A DNA stretch of 64,000 nt. Source: Choanephora cucurbitarum (taxonomy: Eukaryota; Mucoromycota; Mucoromycetes; Mucorales; Choanephoraceae). The position numbers and the translations under genes were made by a program. The stretch covers positions 36,126 to 100,125 of the forward strand of contig JAIWNI010000105.1 in assembly GCA_025331435.1 (NCBI GenBank), in the 5' to 3' direction. Shown here in pieces: positions 36,323 to 48,185 of the stretch (its first letter is position 1; every line of letters begins with the position of its first letter). The notes under the pieces were generated by a model, which was given only the letters and a program-made list of their open reading frames with translations, ran no database searches and was not told the origin of the DNA.

Positions 36323-38902
36323 TCTAGTGTATAATCAATATCGACCAAGATAAGTCTAAAGTTGAAAAGTAAAACTTAAATTTGTTGTCTAGATTATATA
36401 TATTAAAATCTTGAGAATGAATTACCTTTGTTTGGGAAACGGTTAAGCAACAACGAGAATCAGAGAAAAGAGAAAGTAGGAGAAAGAGAGAGCGAGAGGG
36501 AAAAAAAGGGTATAAGAGTTATTTTTCCTTTTCGTGTATGTAAAAAAAATTAAATAAAATTCTTAGGTTTGGAAGTATTCTGATGATTTACTAAAGGGTA
36601 TAAAGAGAATGGAAGCAAAAATCACTTGTATTTAAAACCCAAAGAAAAAGTTCTATAGTCTGTAAAGTGGCATACAGTGGTTGTTAAAAGTAAGAGAGAA
36701 AAAGAAAGAAAAGAAAAGAAAATGTGATATTTTCCACGTTTAGCTGAAAAATGGAGTTTGTTGAGTCGGTTTACAAAAAAAAAGAAATGACTAGTCGGTG
36801 GTTACATTTGTTCAGAGTAAAAGGGAAAATGAAATCCACATAACTTTTTTCCTTTTAAAGCATTTTACACGTCACTTTTTGTAAAAGAAAAAAAAAGCTA
36901 GTTTGAGTGAGTCAAATTGGTGCTTGAATTCTCATACTTGTGTCAAGGAGACAAAAGCATAGATTGGTTGAATGGAATGACTTGAGTGTACCTGAAAAAT
37001 GCATTACTCTCTTTTAAATTCTAGTCCGATTCCTCCGTCTTTTTTTTTGCGTGTATTGCAAAATTGAATTACCTTGAAACACAATACCCTAAAGAAACTA
37101 TACTGGATTATTATGCTATCGAAATGAAAGGAAGCGAACCTTAACTTTAAGAAATCACAATTTTGGATGTAACTTCAAAGCTGCATCATCCTACCAATGC
37201 AAGTTAGTGTCTTGATATTTTTTGAGGTACTCAGCGCACATATTCAACTAGTGCACCAACCACTCTTTGTGATTTCATTGATCATCCTTAAGTGTTGATC
37301 ATTAAATCGATGTTGTTCTAGCAAGACGATAACAATCGGCTTACATGAAATTTATAGGCCCTTCTCGATTTACAAAGGCAGATATCCGAGATGACCAATA
37401 CTAAACTTACTATGTTTTTGTTCTGTATTCTAGGAAAACAACGATCTACTCTTTGTATGGCATTTTTGTATAAAATGCCTTAAAGCAAAAGCATGCGATT
37501 TGAACAAGTAAGGCCTCAATAAACAATCTCCATTCTGACATTTTTTTGTTTGGTCATGAATGCATTGAATAGATATTTTGTAAAATAGTATTGCGAGCAA
37601 CGGATAATGTTATTTCTGACACTAATTGGTGCCTGCCAGCTTTTCAGGGCATAATTATTATCTAATGTAGCTTGAAGGTTCGGATATAAGACGGAGTGTT
37701 CCGTTTCAGCTTCAGAAAACAAAAACTATTGTCACACTCATCTGTTTAGAGTTGAAAACCAAAACTATAAGAAAGCCATTCAGCTTGCAAGCTAAATTCA
37801 GTCCATTTGTCCTGCTTTGTTTGTTTCGATTGGCACTAACAATCACAAAGCAAGTGATCTCGATGGATTCCGCTTTGAGCTTAATTGGTCTCCCATCAAT
37901 TGTGCAACCATAACAGACCCATGTTTTCAAAACTGCTTGCAGTATGCTCTTTAATTGATGGTTTTTTCTGTAGGATCCAAAATAGAGATGGCCTGACTTC
38001 TTTCTGACAAAAATGTCTGGTAAAGAGTCTTGTCAATTCCTTCAAGAATGCTTTTTAAACCATAAAAGAGTTTGAACTCTCTAAACCATATGAATGTAAG
38101 GAATTAGACATAATGCGAATGATGTGACATAAACTTTTTTGTTTTCTGTAGAGTAAGTCTTTGAAACTGGCTTTAGAGAAATTGTTACTGAAAAGACCGC
38201 TAGTGATGTTACCAATATTCCTAAAAAAAGTGAGGATCGTCATATGAGGGACATGCTGCTTTCATGCAAACAAAAAGCAAATATAATCGAAGCAAAAAAG
38301 ACAAGGTAACAATCTGGGCTATTTGTGTATTACTCAAATAGCTGCAGTGGCATGTAGTGTTGCTATTTTTAATTTAAAGAGATTCACTTGCTATACAATC
38401 CTCATGTTATGACAACTGCTTAGAACCCTTCTTCGTCTAAGTGGTATATTACAATGATGGATCTTGAACACACTTACAATGAGCCTCACCCAGGTATACT
38501 AACCCAACCCCTACTATTCCTCTCGACACTCATCTGTTGCTACACAAATAAACAGATTTTGTTTTGAAACCTTGTAGCATTTCATATATGGACATATATG
38601 GACAAGCATGCGCATGATCAATGAGACATACTTTTTCCCTCGTTTTCAAAAACACAATAAAAAGCAGAGGAAGAAAAAGATACTTGATGTTCATAAAACA
38701 CACATATAAAAGATTGATTATGTTATGTGGTGGTCAAGTAGCAATAATGGAAAAAGATGAAGCCGGAATGTCAAGATGCTTTGTATTACTCTTGGATGTA
38801 TCAAGTCCCTTTTGTATTTTAACCAAATGTTCCTTTTATTTGTGAACCAGTTGTTTCTGCAAAAAAAAAAAAAATAGACAGGGCAATTTCTCTTTATTGT
38901 TC
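36323..38902. other. 2.6 kb intergenic, no gene recognised
   Basis: The first 250 nt above the Kar9-like gene are purine-rich and probably hold its promoter and leader. Short frames at 37516-38243 and 38621-38906 have no family support and no splice structure. Nothing else was found. Confidence 0.5.
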
Positions 38903-40283
38903 TCATACGTAAAGCTTAATCAGTTCGTCAGATACACCTGAAGGGGTTAAAACACCTAGATCAGTCAACAACAAAGTGATGTGTTGAGGAGGTGTATAAT
39001 CAACAGATGGATTTGATGATGCTAGTTCGTCCATTGTTTCTGCATTGCTAGTTGTACTAAATGATTTTCTTCTAGATGTGAATGTGACAATTTCAGGAGT
39101 TTCTGAAGGAATATCGTACTGATTTAAAGGATAAACACGAACAAATTTGTAACTTTCGGCTACTGCATATACTGGCTTGTTAAGAGCATTGGCAACAAGT
39201 GCAATTTGAAATGTTCCAATCTATAATAATTTTAAGTCGCATAAATATCCTTTACTCCAAAAAGTCGATATTACCTTGTTGATAATACCACCATTTTCAA
39301 CAACACCTTCTGCACCCACAAAGACCATATCCACTTTATCCATGATGTATCCAACTGCTGAATCCAAAATAGCTCTACAGGGAATACCATTTTCTCTTAA
39401 AGCTGATACTGCTTGGAGACTAAATGCATACAGTTAACTTGGGTTTCCTGTCCTATTTCTTCCTGTCTTACCCATCACTGTTGGGACGTCCTTCTGTAAC
39501 ATATACTTTGAATCGCTTGTTCTGTACATTAGCAGCATAAGACAGAACACTCATGATGACACGAGAGTAGCCTTGCACCAAAACAACAGCATTATCATGA
39601 ACAAATTGTGCACCAATTTCAGCTGTTCTTTCACGAGCAGATGAAGCTTTGTCCAAAATCAAAGAGGCTCTAGACAATAAGTTTTCTTTAAAATCTTCAA
39701 AACTTCTAGCTTCTTCTGAAAGCTGTGTCAAGTTCAAGAGTTCTAGTTAGAGTTCCCTGAGAAGAGGCTTTTTAAGGCATTCGTCTTATCAAAATAGTCT
39801 GCTTACTGAAAAATCATGAGAATTCCTAGTCACGAAGCGCATAAACAAATCTACACCAGCAAGCACTGCAATAGCAGCTTTGTGTTGGTTCTTGTTGTTG
39901 TTACTGGGCATGGACTCAGGCTCTTGACGAATATCTTGTGCAGCTTTTTCAAGTGTTTGCATGAATTCGGACATAGTGGGAGCTTTAAAATGGTGTCATT
40001 TAGTTCACTTCTTTACTCTTCCATGTTTTTTTTCGAGTTCGTCTCTTTGTGTACTCATCAAAAGGGAGGAGGCAAGCAATATTTAGAAATTGATTTACCT
40101 GTACTGTGTCGAACAAATTCAGTCAAAGCTTTGAATACAGCAACAGGTGTTGAAAGTTCCTGTTATGTGCAACAAAAGTTAGCAAAAAAAAAACATCAAA
40201 CGAGCGTCTATGCTACTTACTGTGTCGCTCAAGGAAGCTTTGTATGCAGACACAACATCGTAAGTGGTATTGGTGTTAGACAT
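38903..40283 (-). CDS. GCN3: translation initiation factor eIF2B subunit alpha
   Basis: Regulatory alpha subunit of eIF2B, the nucleotide exchange factor for eIF2; it senses eIF2-alpha phosphorylation. Six exons with agreeing phases give 337 residues: 40283-40221, 40159-40099, 39982-39807, 39722-39472, 39419-39275, 39220-38903. The N-terminal helices carry [32 protein letters not shown] and [16 protein letters not shown]. The Rossmann-like half has [94 protein letters not shown] and [16 protein letters not shown], all family hallmarks, and the end [20 protein letters not shown]. The Asn-rich insert after MSEF (SNNNKNQH) is unusual and makes it a little longer than the common 305 residues. Confidence 0.95.
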
Positions 40284-43200
40284 CACGGAAAAGTGTATCA
40301 AAAGGCACTGTAAATTTTTTTTGAAGTTATTCAAAAAATGGATGCACAAGTCACATAGAGAAAGGAGATGACAGATATTTTGGGTGTCCGGGAGTTTTGA
40401 AGCTACTTTGATGGAAAATACACTTTTGACCTGTTTGAACTGTGTCATCCTCTTTTTCTTCATATTGTAAGTTGTCACCCAAAAACAACGATTCCACTAT
40501 TACTTTCTTTGGAGCGCAATACACCGACAATGAGCATTCAGAAAGTTATGCTTTTGAGTCTTAAGATGAGAAACTCAGTGATTTAACCCAGTGTAAAATT
40601 GACGTTGGATGGGTTCCAGAAAGAAGAATCAGAAAAGCATTGTAAAGAGGCGCTACTACTTGCTTCAGAGCATGTCGTCGTGCTACTTGTTGCAGTGGCT
40701 CCAGTCTTTTATTGAGAGAGAAAGATCTTAAAAGTACCTCATTAACGATTCAAGATCAACAATCTATTTTCTGAAGGTTAATTTGTGATAGTGATATCAA
40801 GCGCAACACCTGTTATGTCGATTGTAAAGAAACTTTTTTTGACATCACAACTTGCTTTTGTTGGATTGTGATATACATTCATAGGTGTCTGTGATATTAT
40901 ATGTGGTTCAGGCTGTGATGCCCAACTGCTGACTAACAAGCAAACAGCCAAGCAGCATGCTTTTGTTGCTAATAAAGCTTCCTACAAACTTTGTTCTGGT
41001 CTGTCGTGAATACAACAAGAAAGAGCCGGAAGTCAAGCATTCAAGCTTCTTATGACTGATTGCAAAGTAGTAAAGCATGCACGAATGAAGATGCTATGCA
41101 GTTTGTAAACTCCTTAGTCTCTGAACGTTCAGATTAGGCTTTATTGATATTTTATATTTGATTGTTGATAACTAGTGCCTCAAGTGAAATGATAGAATAG
41201 TTGACTTTATGAGAGCTTACTGCCATCGTGAAAACAAGGTTTGTTCCTTTTCCCGCGTCATTCTTGATGGAACAAAGGCTGGTGAGGACTTCAATCTGGC
41301 TCATTCTTTATCAAGAAGTTCTAGAAGGAGAAGAAGAAAATATAGGGACCGTTTCCGAGACTAACTAAGACATACAAATGGTACCACAAGAACTGTTGTT
41401 AAGTACAGCGATACAGGAATCCATGGCACTTATCGTGGTAATACACCAATTTCTGTCAAATAAATTTAACATGCTATCGCTGAAAAAGTCATTGTAATTC
41501 CTGTTGATGGATTTCGCTATCAACGGCTTGATCTTGTTTGTGCTCCCATGTACGTCTGTAAACATCGTAAAAAGAAGCATTGTTTTCGAGGCGTCGATGG
41601 TAACATATTCGAGTTTCGTTCTACTGTCAAGTGCTATGATAAAGAGAGCTACACATTACACAGAATAAATCAATGCCCTGACCGAATGATAACAAGTAAA
41701 TAGTTATTTGCTTCCGGCAGACTCTCAGTTTCTAATCTAGTTATATGTAATAGACAGATACACTATTTGTCCGCTGAAGCTGTGTCTCCAGCGTTCAGTG
41801 AATAGCAAATGCCGGTTTAGTAAGTCATGCTCAAACTTCTTTTTAGCTTCTTAGCTTATCATGTTCTAAATTGTTAAATATAGATTAGAATAGAGATGTG
41901 AATGCCGCTGCTGATATTAGAAGCATCTTGGTGGAATACGTCCATTCGGAATGTATTCTTGAATTAAAACCAGCTCTATTGAAAAGAGATCAACAAGACC
42001 AACGACTGTAGATAACACCCATCTCACAATTGATTTTGTCTGGTGAAGGTAAAAATCTTGAAGGCAAAAGAACAAAGTAAGGATATATTCATTAATTCTC
42101 TTCCTAAAAAACGATTTTTTTGGATGATAATTACCCCATGAAACATAGAGTTACGAGGATCTAATTACCATGAGTGAATAGTATTTTGTTTCCTCTCTTA
42201 TCTTCTCTAAAAAAAACTATCGAATAAACGTCAGCATCAATCAAAACCTTCAATTGCTCCCAATTTTCAGATGAAATCTACAAGCTTTTAAGTCATGTTT
42301 ATGGCATCGTGAAAGATTATCAATTGATGAAGCAAGAAAGAAATCATGAGCGTTTTGCTGAACTTCTCAATGTTACAGGATATGCTGCACGAAAGGCCAT
42401 TCTTATGTACAATAGCCCCTCGGAAGTTTCCAAAAAGAAGAAGAGAGGTCCTCGTTTCAAGAAACTCTTGAGCGGTTAAGGTAGTTGCTGCAGATTTTTA
42501 CTTATATAAAGTATTGGGGATTATGAAAGGCACTAGGACTAGGGATGAGTATTTGAGGGAGATATACTCGTTCAACCCAAAAGGCATAGTAGATGACCAG
42601 AAGATGCTGACTCATTGTAGAAATGGTACAGAGTAGTTACTTGCTTGCTGATCTTGTACAGGATGAACTACTGATGGTACAAGAGAAAAGGCTGTTTCAG
42701 GTTATCTTGACAAGAGGAGTAATTTTTGAAGCAACTGTCTGAAAATGATAAGAGTTATTTCAAAATGAAACAATAAAAAGGAATAAAAGCCCATGTCTAA
42801 TTGCAAGAAGAAAGAAGAAGAAGCAAAAAAAAAGGGACTTGATAAGGATTGCGGCTAAGAGAGGTCAATCTGGCTCAGTGATGGTTTGAAGCAAGAATAG
42901 AAAGAAAACAGAGTGTTTATATCATAACAAAGTTTGTTACAGAGTAAACTAATAGGCCTCTGAAGAGAGATCGAAAAGATAAAGAATGATACACATTGAG
43001 CGCTTGTGTTTTGATCCAGACAACAATAGTTTATGTGGACAGAAATTATTTTGGCAACCAAACTTTTCTTAAATGAAGATGGCGCAACATCAACAACAAT
43101 TGTTCATTTTTCTTTTTTATCTCTTACTTGCTTAAAAGACAGCTAGTTAAAGGAGAACAAATCATCTCATCATGCTCTTCGGTTTGATAGGTAGATATAG

Positions 43201-43408
43201 TACTAGAAGAGCTTCTAAACATATAGCTAATTTAAATATGTGGAGGAGGAAGAATAAGAAAACATTTCCCTATAAAGCTACAGGATGATTAAAAAGAAGC
43301 ATATTATGTTGAGCACGGGGTCAAATAAACTTTGCATATCATCAAACTACTATGTGTGACGTCTGAAAGCAAGCAAGGATGTAAAAGCAAAATTCCAGAA
43401 CTCAAAAC
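40284..43408 (+). pseudogene. decayed mobile-element DNA
   Basis: No intact gene, but protein-like pieces stand on the + strand between stops. One set at about 40590-40700 reads LTLDGFQKEESEKHCKEALL and ASEHVVVLLVAVAP. Another at 41400-41640 reads KYSDTGIHGTYRGNTPISVK, then GFRYQRLDLVCAPMYVCKHR and VDGNIFEFRSTVKCYDKESY with cysteines that could bind metal. A third at about 42266-42478 is an open run of about 70 codons with FSDEIYKLLSHVYGIVKDYQ, FAELLNVTGYAARKAILMYN and KKKKRGPRFKKLL, which looks like the N-terminal helix-turn-helix part of a transposase. I infer one or more old DNA transposons; the family is not certain. From 42500 to 43408 nothing was recognised. Confidence 0.5.
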
Positions 43409-44164
43409 TTTAATATTATTGACTGAGTGTATCTTACATTGACATTTTCAACACAAGCTCAGACTTCTTGACTATAGCAAAGACGCAACAATGTGCCTGT
43501 TATTGTTATGAATCAGCCTCTCATCCTTTTTTGTTAACATTGTCGTTTTGCTGACATGCTAGGGTAGGATTGTTTGAGATTGGTCTTTGAACATATTTTT
43601 CGAGGAGAAAAAAAAAGAAGGAATTGATAAAATCTGATTTAGAGCAATACATCATAGATGTTTTGTCCCTTTCTTGCTCTGAAGCATGTATTTGATTAAC
43701 ATTTCTGACAAATGTTTGTCACCAGTTCACAAGAAAAAATACGCGAGTTTTTCTGAAGCTCGTCTTATTTCGACCAGGTCAGAATAATATGAATTGATTT
43801 CTACTAAGAGTTATCAAAAAAAAGTTAATCATATTTAATTTCAAGAAGTTAATTTCTGTTCACTGGCATCTGTTTTTTTCTAGTATGCTGATTCAAATCA
43901 CTGGTAAAGAAACATTCCCAATACACGACATATATACATACATATATATATTGAATCAACTTAAAAGATTCAGTTGCTCATTTACTTGTAGATGTGGAAC
44001 AGAATAGTAATGAACAGAAGATTGTAGTTATAGTAGTTTAGAGACATTTATGAGATAAAAGCATATAGTTTTATTAATTCATTTATTTATTTTTATTTGT
44101 TTAGATATAGGTTTGGGACATATTTTCATTCTATCGTTCTTTTTTTTTGCCAGCCTTTGGTTTC

Positions 44165-44275
44165 ACTTCTGCCGAAAGAAGTTACTTACGGGAGTAGCCG
44201 CGTGAAGGCATCTGGTCTGTACTCCCACTTACCTTAAATTCCTCGAGTATCTACCTTCCTGTGGAGGCTACAAAC
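44165..44275 (+). other. fold-rich segment in left arm
   Basis: Three nested or adjacent inverted repeats lie close together. ACTTCT/AGAAGT spans 44165-44182 with a 6-nt loop. GGGAGTA/TACTCCC spans 44190-44226, with GCC/GGC inside it. CCTC/GAGG lies at about 44241-44267. The mirror copy is at 56276-56388. It matches no RNA family I can name. It may be a structured RNA or a protein-binding palindrome cluster, or chance. Confidence 0.35.
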
Positions 44276-44461
44276 AAGAAACGATGAGTCAGACGTTAAA
44301 TATTAAAAAGAAAAGGAAGGCTAGATCCCATGACAAATAAACAAGAAGGCTTGACATCAAGAAGAAGAGGAGGGGGGGGGAGAACTGAGGAACTCGGTTA
44401 ACTTTGGAGCTTGGTAAGCAAAGTAACTAAGGAACTAGGGAACTAAGGCGGCCAGAAACTA

Positions 44462-44552
44462 GATGAGAACCAAAAGAGAGAACCAAAAGAGAAAACCAAA
44501 AGAGAGAACCAAAAGAGAGGACCAAAAGAGAGGACCAAAAGAGAGGACCAAA
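44462..44552 (+). repeat. 13-bp minisatellite (AACCAAAAGAGAG type)
   Basis: About seven tandem units of ACCAAAAGAGAGA/G. More degenerate AACCAAAG pieces continue to about 44660. The same array is present in the right arm at about 56001-56091 with the same unit number, one homopolymer differing by a base. The open frame across it on the minus strand (44427-44747) is a repeat artefact rich in Phe, Ser and Leu. Confidence 0.8.
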
Positions 44553-46694
44553 GAACCCATAGAATCCAAAGAACCAAGAGAGGACCTTAGAACCAAAGAA
44601 CCTTAGAGACAGAGCACCAAAGAACCAAAGCGCCGAAGAACCAAAGAACCCCAAAGGTTGAAATAAGAGAGAGACATATGATAAAAGAAAGGAAGTAGTG
44701 GATGTATGAGTAGAAGAAGAAGAAAAAACAAAGAGTGAAAGAATCAAGCTTTTTTTTTATACATGTTCTTGACTTCTGTCAAACCGGCGTTAGTCTGTTA
44801 TAGACGTTTTTCAGCTTAGCTATTGCTTTCATCACATGCAGTACACACTACCACCCTAACAACCAATCGCTTCCCTTCCTGTCTATCTTTTTTTTTTTTT
44901 TTTTTTACCTCACACACACTCTCTTCTTCTCTCTCTTTCTCCTTCAAACGTTTCATACACTTGTTACACTTGAGCTATCAAGAGTCGAGACCTTCCTCTT
45001 TAATTCCCCTTCTTTCCTGTCGCTTTGGGATTGTTGGATCGATCCTTTTGCAGACATAACTGTGTAATCCTGTACAACACCACTAGTCTGCTTTTTTTTT
45101 TCTTTTGGTAATGGTTTGGTTTCAGTTCTCCTTAACAACAAAAGATAATGTGTTTGTTGGGAATTACAGAGAAGGGTAAGATAGAGAGATGCGGCGCTGA
45201 TACAGTGTCTTTTCTTTTATCTCACACTACAAACCAGAAAAGAAGATGAGAGATAAAAGAAAGAGGGCAAGAAAGAACAATAAGAACAATAAGGAGAAAC
45301 AAAATATCTAAATCAATCACGTGAAAAGTACACTAAACTTTCCTTTTGTTTCTGCTCACTTTGCAAAAAACCGTGTTTTTTACCTGCGTTTTGTCATGAT
45401 AAGTGAATAGTACAATCCATACACGCATATTCTATCTAGTACGCTCTCGATCAACAGGCAGTCGACTCTTCTTTTTTTTCTTTTGATAATAAAGATGGTA
45501 AAGCTCTATTTGTTTATGGTTACCTACTAATTGGATTTCCTTTCTAAGCAACATCCTCCAAACCATCGTCTGACATCTCTCTATCTCTGCCACTCACTTT
45601 TTTTTTTCTTCTTTTCTTCGAGTGCAACGAGTGTATACCAAAAGCCCATCGTGCTATATCACTACGCGCCAGTTAGGCATGCAGTAGTATACATCTACAA
45701 AGATATAAAGAAACTTTTTTCTTCCTTCTTTTGGTAGTGCACTCGATGAAGACCTGTCAAATTTACAAACCCAGAAAGGAAGCTTATTTTTTTTCTTGGT
45801 TCATTGTTTATTTTCTGAACAAGGAGGTGTCACAATCAATGCATCTAATTTTTTTCTTGCTTTCTCTTTCTTTTCTTTTTTTACAACATACTATATACAG
45901 TCTAGAAACAACAGATGATGTAGTCATTACCACCTTGTTCGCACAATCTTCAAAAAAGGCAAAAATGTACTATCTACCAGTCAAAAAAAAAAGTGAGAAA
46001 GATAAAAAAGGAAAAAGAAAAAGATCACCAACTTCGGCCATCCAAATTTAGTAATGGTAGTAACAATAGTAGAAGTTGTTGTGTTTGAAATGCTGTTGAT
46101 ACTTTCTCTCAACAAACTGGTGCTAAAAAGTATAAGACTATAGCCAAGCAAAATAAAATCTTTAGAAAGCTAGTTCTTCCAGTATCAAGCAACTTGATGT
46201 TGAGAATGATGAACGTAGGAAAGCAATCAGATCGTGTTGACAGACCAGAGAAAAATGACTGTGCAGTCGATCTTCAAAGCATATCCGCAGACTGGCAAAA
46301 TCACCCAAGATAGTTAAATGAAAACTGCGTCATTTGTCTATCGATAAGGCATGACCTGTGTCAATGCGATAACTAATTTAGTAACTGAAAAAAAAAGAAG
46401 GGAAGAGAAGGGAAGGGAAGGGAAAGAGACAAAACAGGCTACATTTGGTGTAACACATCCGTGCATGTTTGTTTATGCTATTGTTAACTAGACAAAAGGA
46501 GAAGATGATGGAAAGCTTGCGAGCAAAGGAATAGTGAGAAGAGAGTGAACAACTTGCTGAAGGGTTTCTTTAGCGGTAGTGATGGTCAGATCAAAGTGTT
46601 AGTCTGTTGTGTATATGTTTTTTGTTGATGCTTTCGCAATACCAACACAACCTTTGGTGGAAACTGTGCTAAAGAAAACAGGATCTACAACAGA

Positions 46695-46967
46695 ACTCAC
46701 TTTTCTGGTGGTAGCTCATCTTCATATTACTCCTTGCAGGCAGAATCAGCTAAAGTAAGTAACAGTAGTGGACGAAAAATTGATATGAAATCTGCAACTA
46801 CCAACGGTATTGAAGTTGTCCTGTGTGAGTTTAAGAAGAACGTTGACAGAAATGAACTGGACAAGCAACAAGGCAAACGCTGTCGCTTGAAAGTCTCTCT
46901 GCTTGAAGATTTGAACACAATCAACATAAGCGACATAATAATCACAACGATTTGGGGCGATATGTGA
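46695..46967 (+). pseudogene. fragment of PD-(D/E)XK-like multicopy protein (left arm)
   Basis: A 78-codon open run with further open codons upstream (FSGGSSSSYYSLQAESAKVS). It holds GRKIDMKSATTNGIEVVLCE followed by FKKNVDRNELDKQQGKRCRL. The pattern R-K-I-D, about 10 residues, E-x(3)-C-E-F-K-K resembles the D...ExK core of PD-(D/E)XK nucleases and a large protein family repeated in Mucorales genomes. Pieces upstream at 46060-46300 (DTFSQQTGAKKYKTIAKQNK) may belong to the same or another old gene. The frame ends at 46967, so it is a fragment. Nuclease function is inference only. Confidence 0.5.
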
Positions 46968-47337
46968 TTGTAGTACTTTACTAATACTTGATACCTACAA
47001 CGCTTGCCTTCAGGCTGTCAAGGCAAGCTTATTGCCATTTATTTTGCTTATCCTATCGGCAATGTATAGGCTCTCACTGATCGAATACTTTTGGATGACG
47101 TACTTGTCCAAAGCATGGTAGCATTATACCAATGAAAAGCTAGCATCTTTCTTTGTTTGATCAATAGCGGTAGTAAAATTGAAAATGAGCTGATTTCCGA
47201 CCAAAATGCTGGCTTTTATGTATTCTTTGAAGCCTTTTGAAAGGATTATATCAAAATTATTCCTTTTATCACATCTAGAGACAAACAAGTCAGTGGCCAC
47301 AAGCAAGACACAGTAAAACATCGCTTCAAGGGGTGTA

Positions 47338-47603
47338 GTGAGTGTGTTTGCCTTCAGACATATGTATGTATACAACCGTTTAAGAAACATTCGCAACCAA
47401 GATCAGCCAATAAGACCAGAAGCATTTTTGAATGAGTCGTATTGTCATGTAGACCACCATTCAAAACCCCCTCCCTCCCCTAGGCAGCATCTAGAGCAAC
47501 TGTTAATGAGAAGAGCAAAGGCTCAATGCTGATGACATTTGCTGTCTTAGCTGTCTATACTCAAAACTGAAAGCGGAGGGTTAGCATGATTAAAGACAAC
47601 ATT
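47338..47603 (+). pseudogene. DDE transposase fragment, cut at the arm border (left arm)
   Basis: Holds FLNESYCHVDHHSK, which fits the first catalytic region (D/N-E-S-Y-C-x-V-D-H) of a DDE family common in Mucorales and oomycetes. In other frames it continues with NEKSKGSMLMTFAVLAVYTQ and MIKDN. The match to the right-arm copy ends after the codons for MIKDNI at 47603; beyond that the sequence is unrelated. In the usual family motif the first acidic residue is D, here N. Frame shifts make it inactive. Confidence 0.6.
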
Positions 47604-48185
47604 TATGCTGATTGAACAAACATTTGTTTGAGTTTACCATGAAGGAACATAAGAAAAATATTATTTCGTAAACTTGCTGAAATCGATATTCTTCCTTAAT
47701 TACAGCTTGATGTGATAAATAACAATATCAAAGAAGTCGATCCTTCAATGGTAGTTACATTATCAACATCAAACAAAGTGACATAAAATACAACGCTTAG
47801 AATGGGAAATCGCCTTGACTTGCGAGTTCAATAATTTCTTGTTGTTGTATTGAATAGGTTTATAAGAGAGAGATCAAGCGAAGTGCGAATAAGACTCAAC
47901 CTTATTTTTTTTGGAGAGAAACTAATTGATTTTCCAAGCATACAAAGCTTACTTCTATTTATACTTTCTAACTATTGCCAAGAAGTGATTTGATCTTTGA
48001 TGCACTATGTCTATCTTTCTTGCACTTTAAGTCACATCTTAACTACAGAAACAATTCGAGAAATGACATCTTTCTGAAATGTGAGCCGCTAGAGGTAATA
48101 GAAAATCTAATATATTAAAACAATGGGATTGAATCCTTGGAAAATATCAAGTTAGTCTTCCGGGCTGAAGGTGTTCCCGATCGTA
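47604..48185. other. left spacer border, unassigned
   Basis: Unique AT-rich sequence between the inner end of the left arm and the first Helitron similarity. No gene and no clear Helitron 5' terminus (a TC start after A) could be fixed. Confidence 0.4.

Larger units (their letters stand above)
43409..47603 (+). repeat. left arm of 13.7 kb inverted repeat
   Basis: This arm matches the reverse complement of 52953-57143 almost base for base. The match begins at TTTAATATTATTGACTGAG and ends at AAAGACAACATT. Differences seen by eye are mostly homopolymer-length changes plus a few substitutions such as T/C near 44292. It carries, in order, a fold-rich segment (44165-44275), a 13-bp minisatellite (44462-44552), long pyrimidine tracts, decayed coding pieces (46060-46300), a PD-(D/E)XK-like protein piece (46734-46967) and the N-terminal part of a DDE transposase (47338-47603). 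No target-site duplication is evident outside the two outer ends. Confidence 0.95.

Noticed and set aside
44427..44747. 106-codon Phe/Ser/Leu-rich frame in both arms
   Set aside because: It is the translation of the 13-bp minisatellite and its degenerate flanks.
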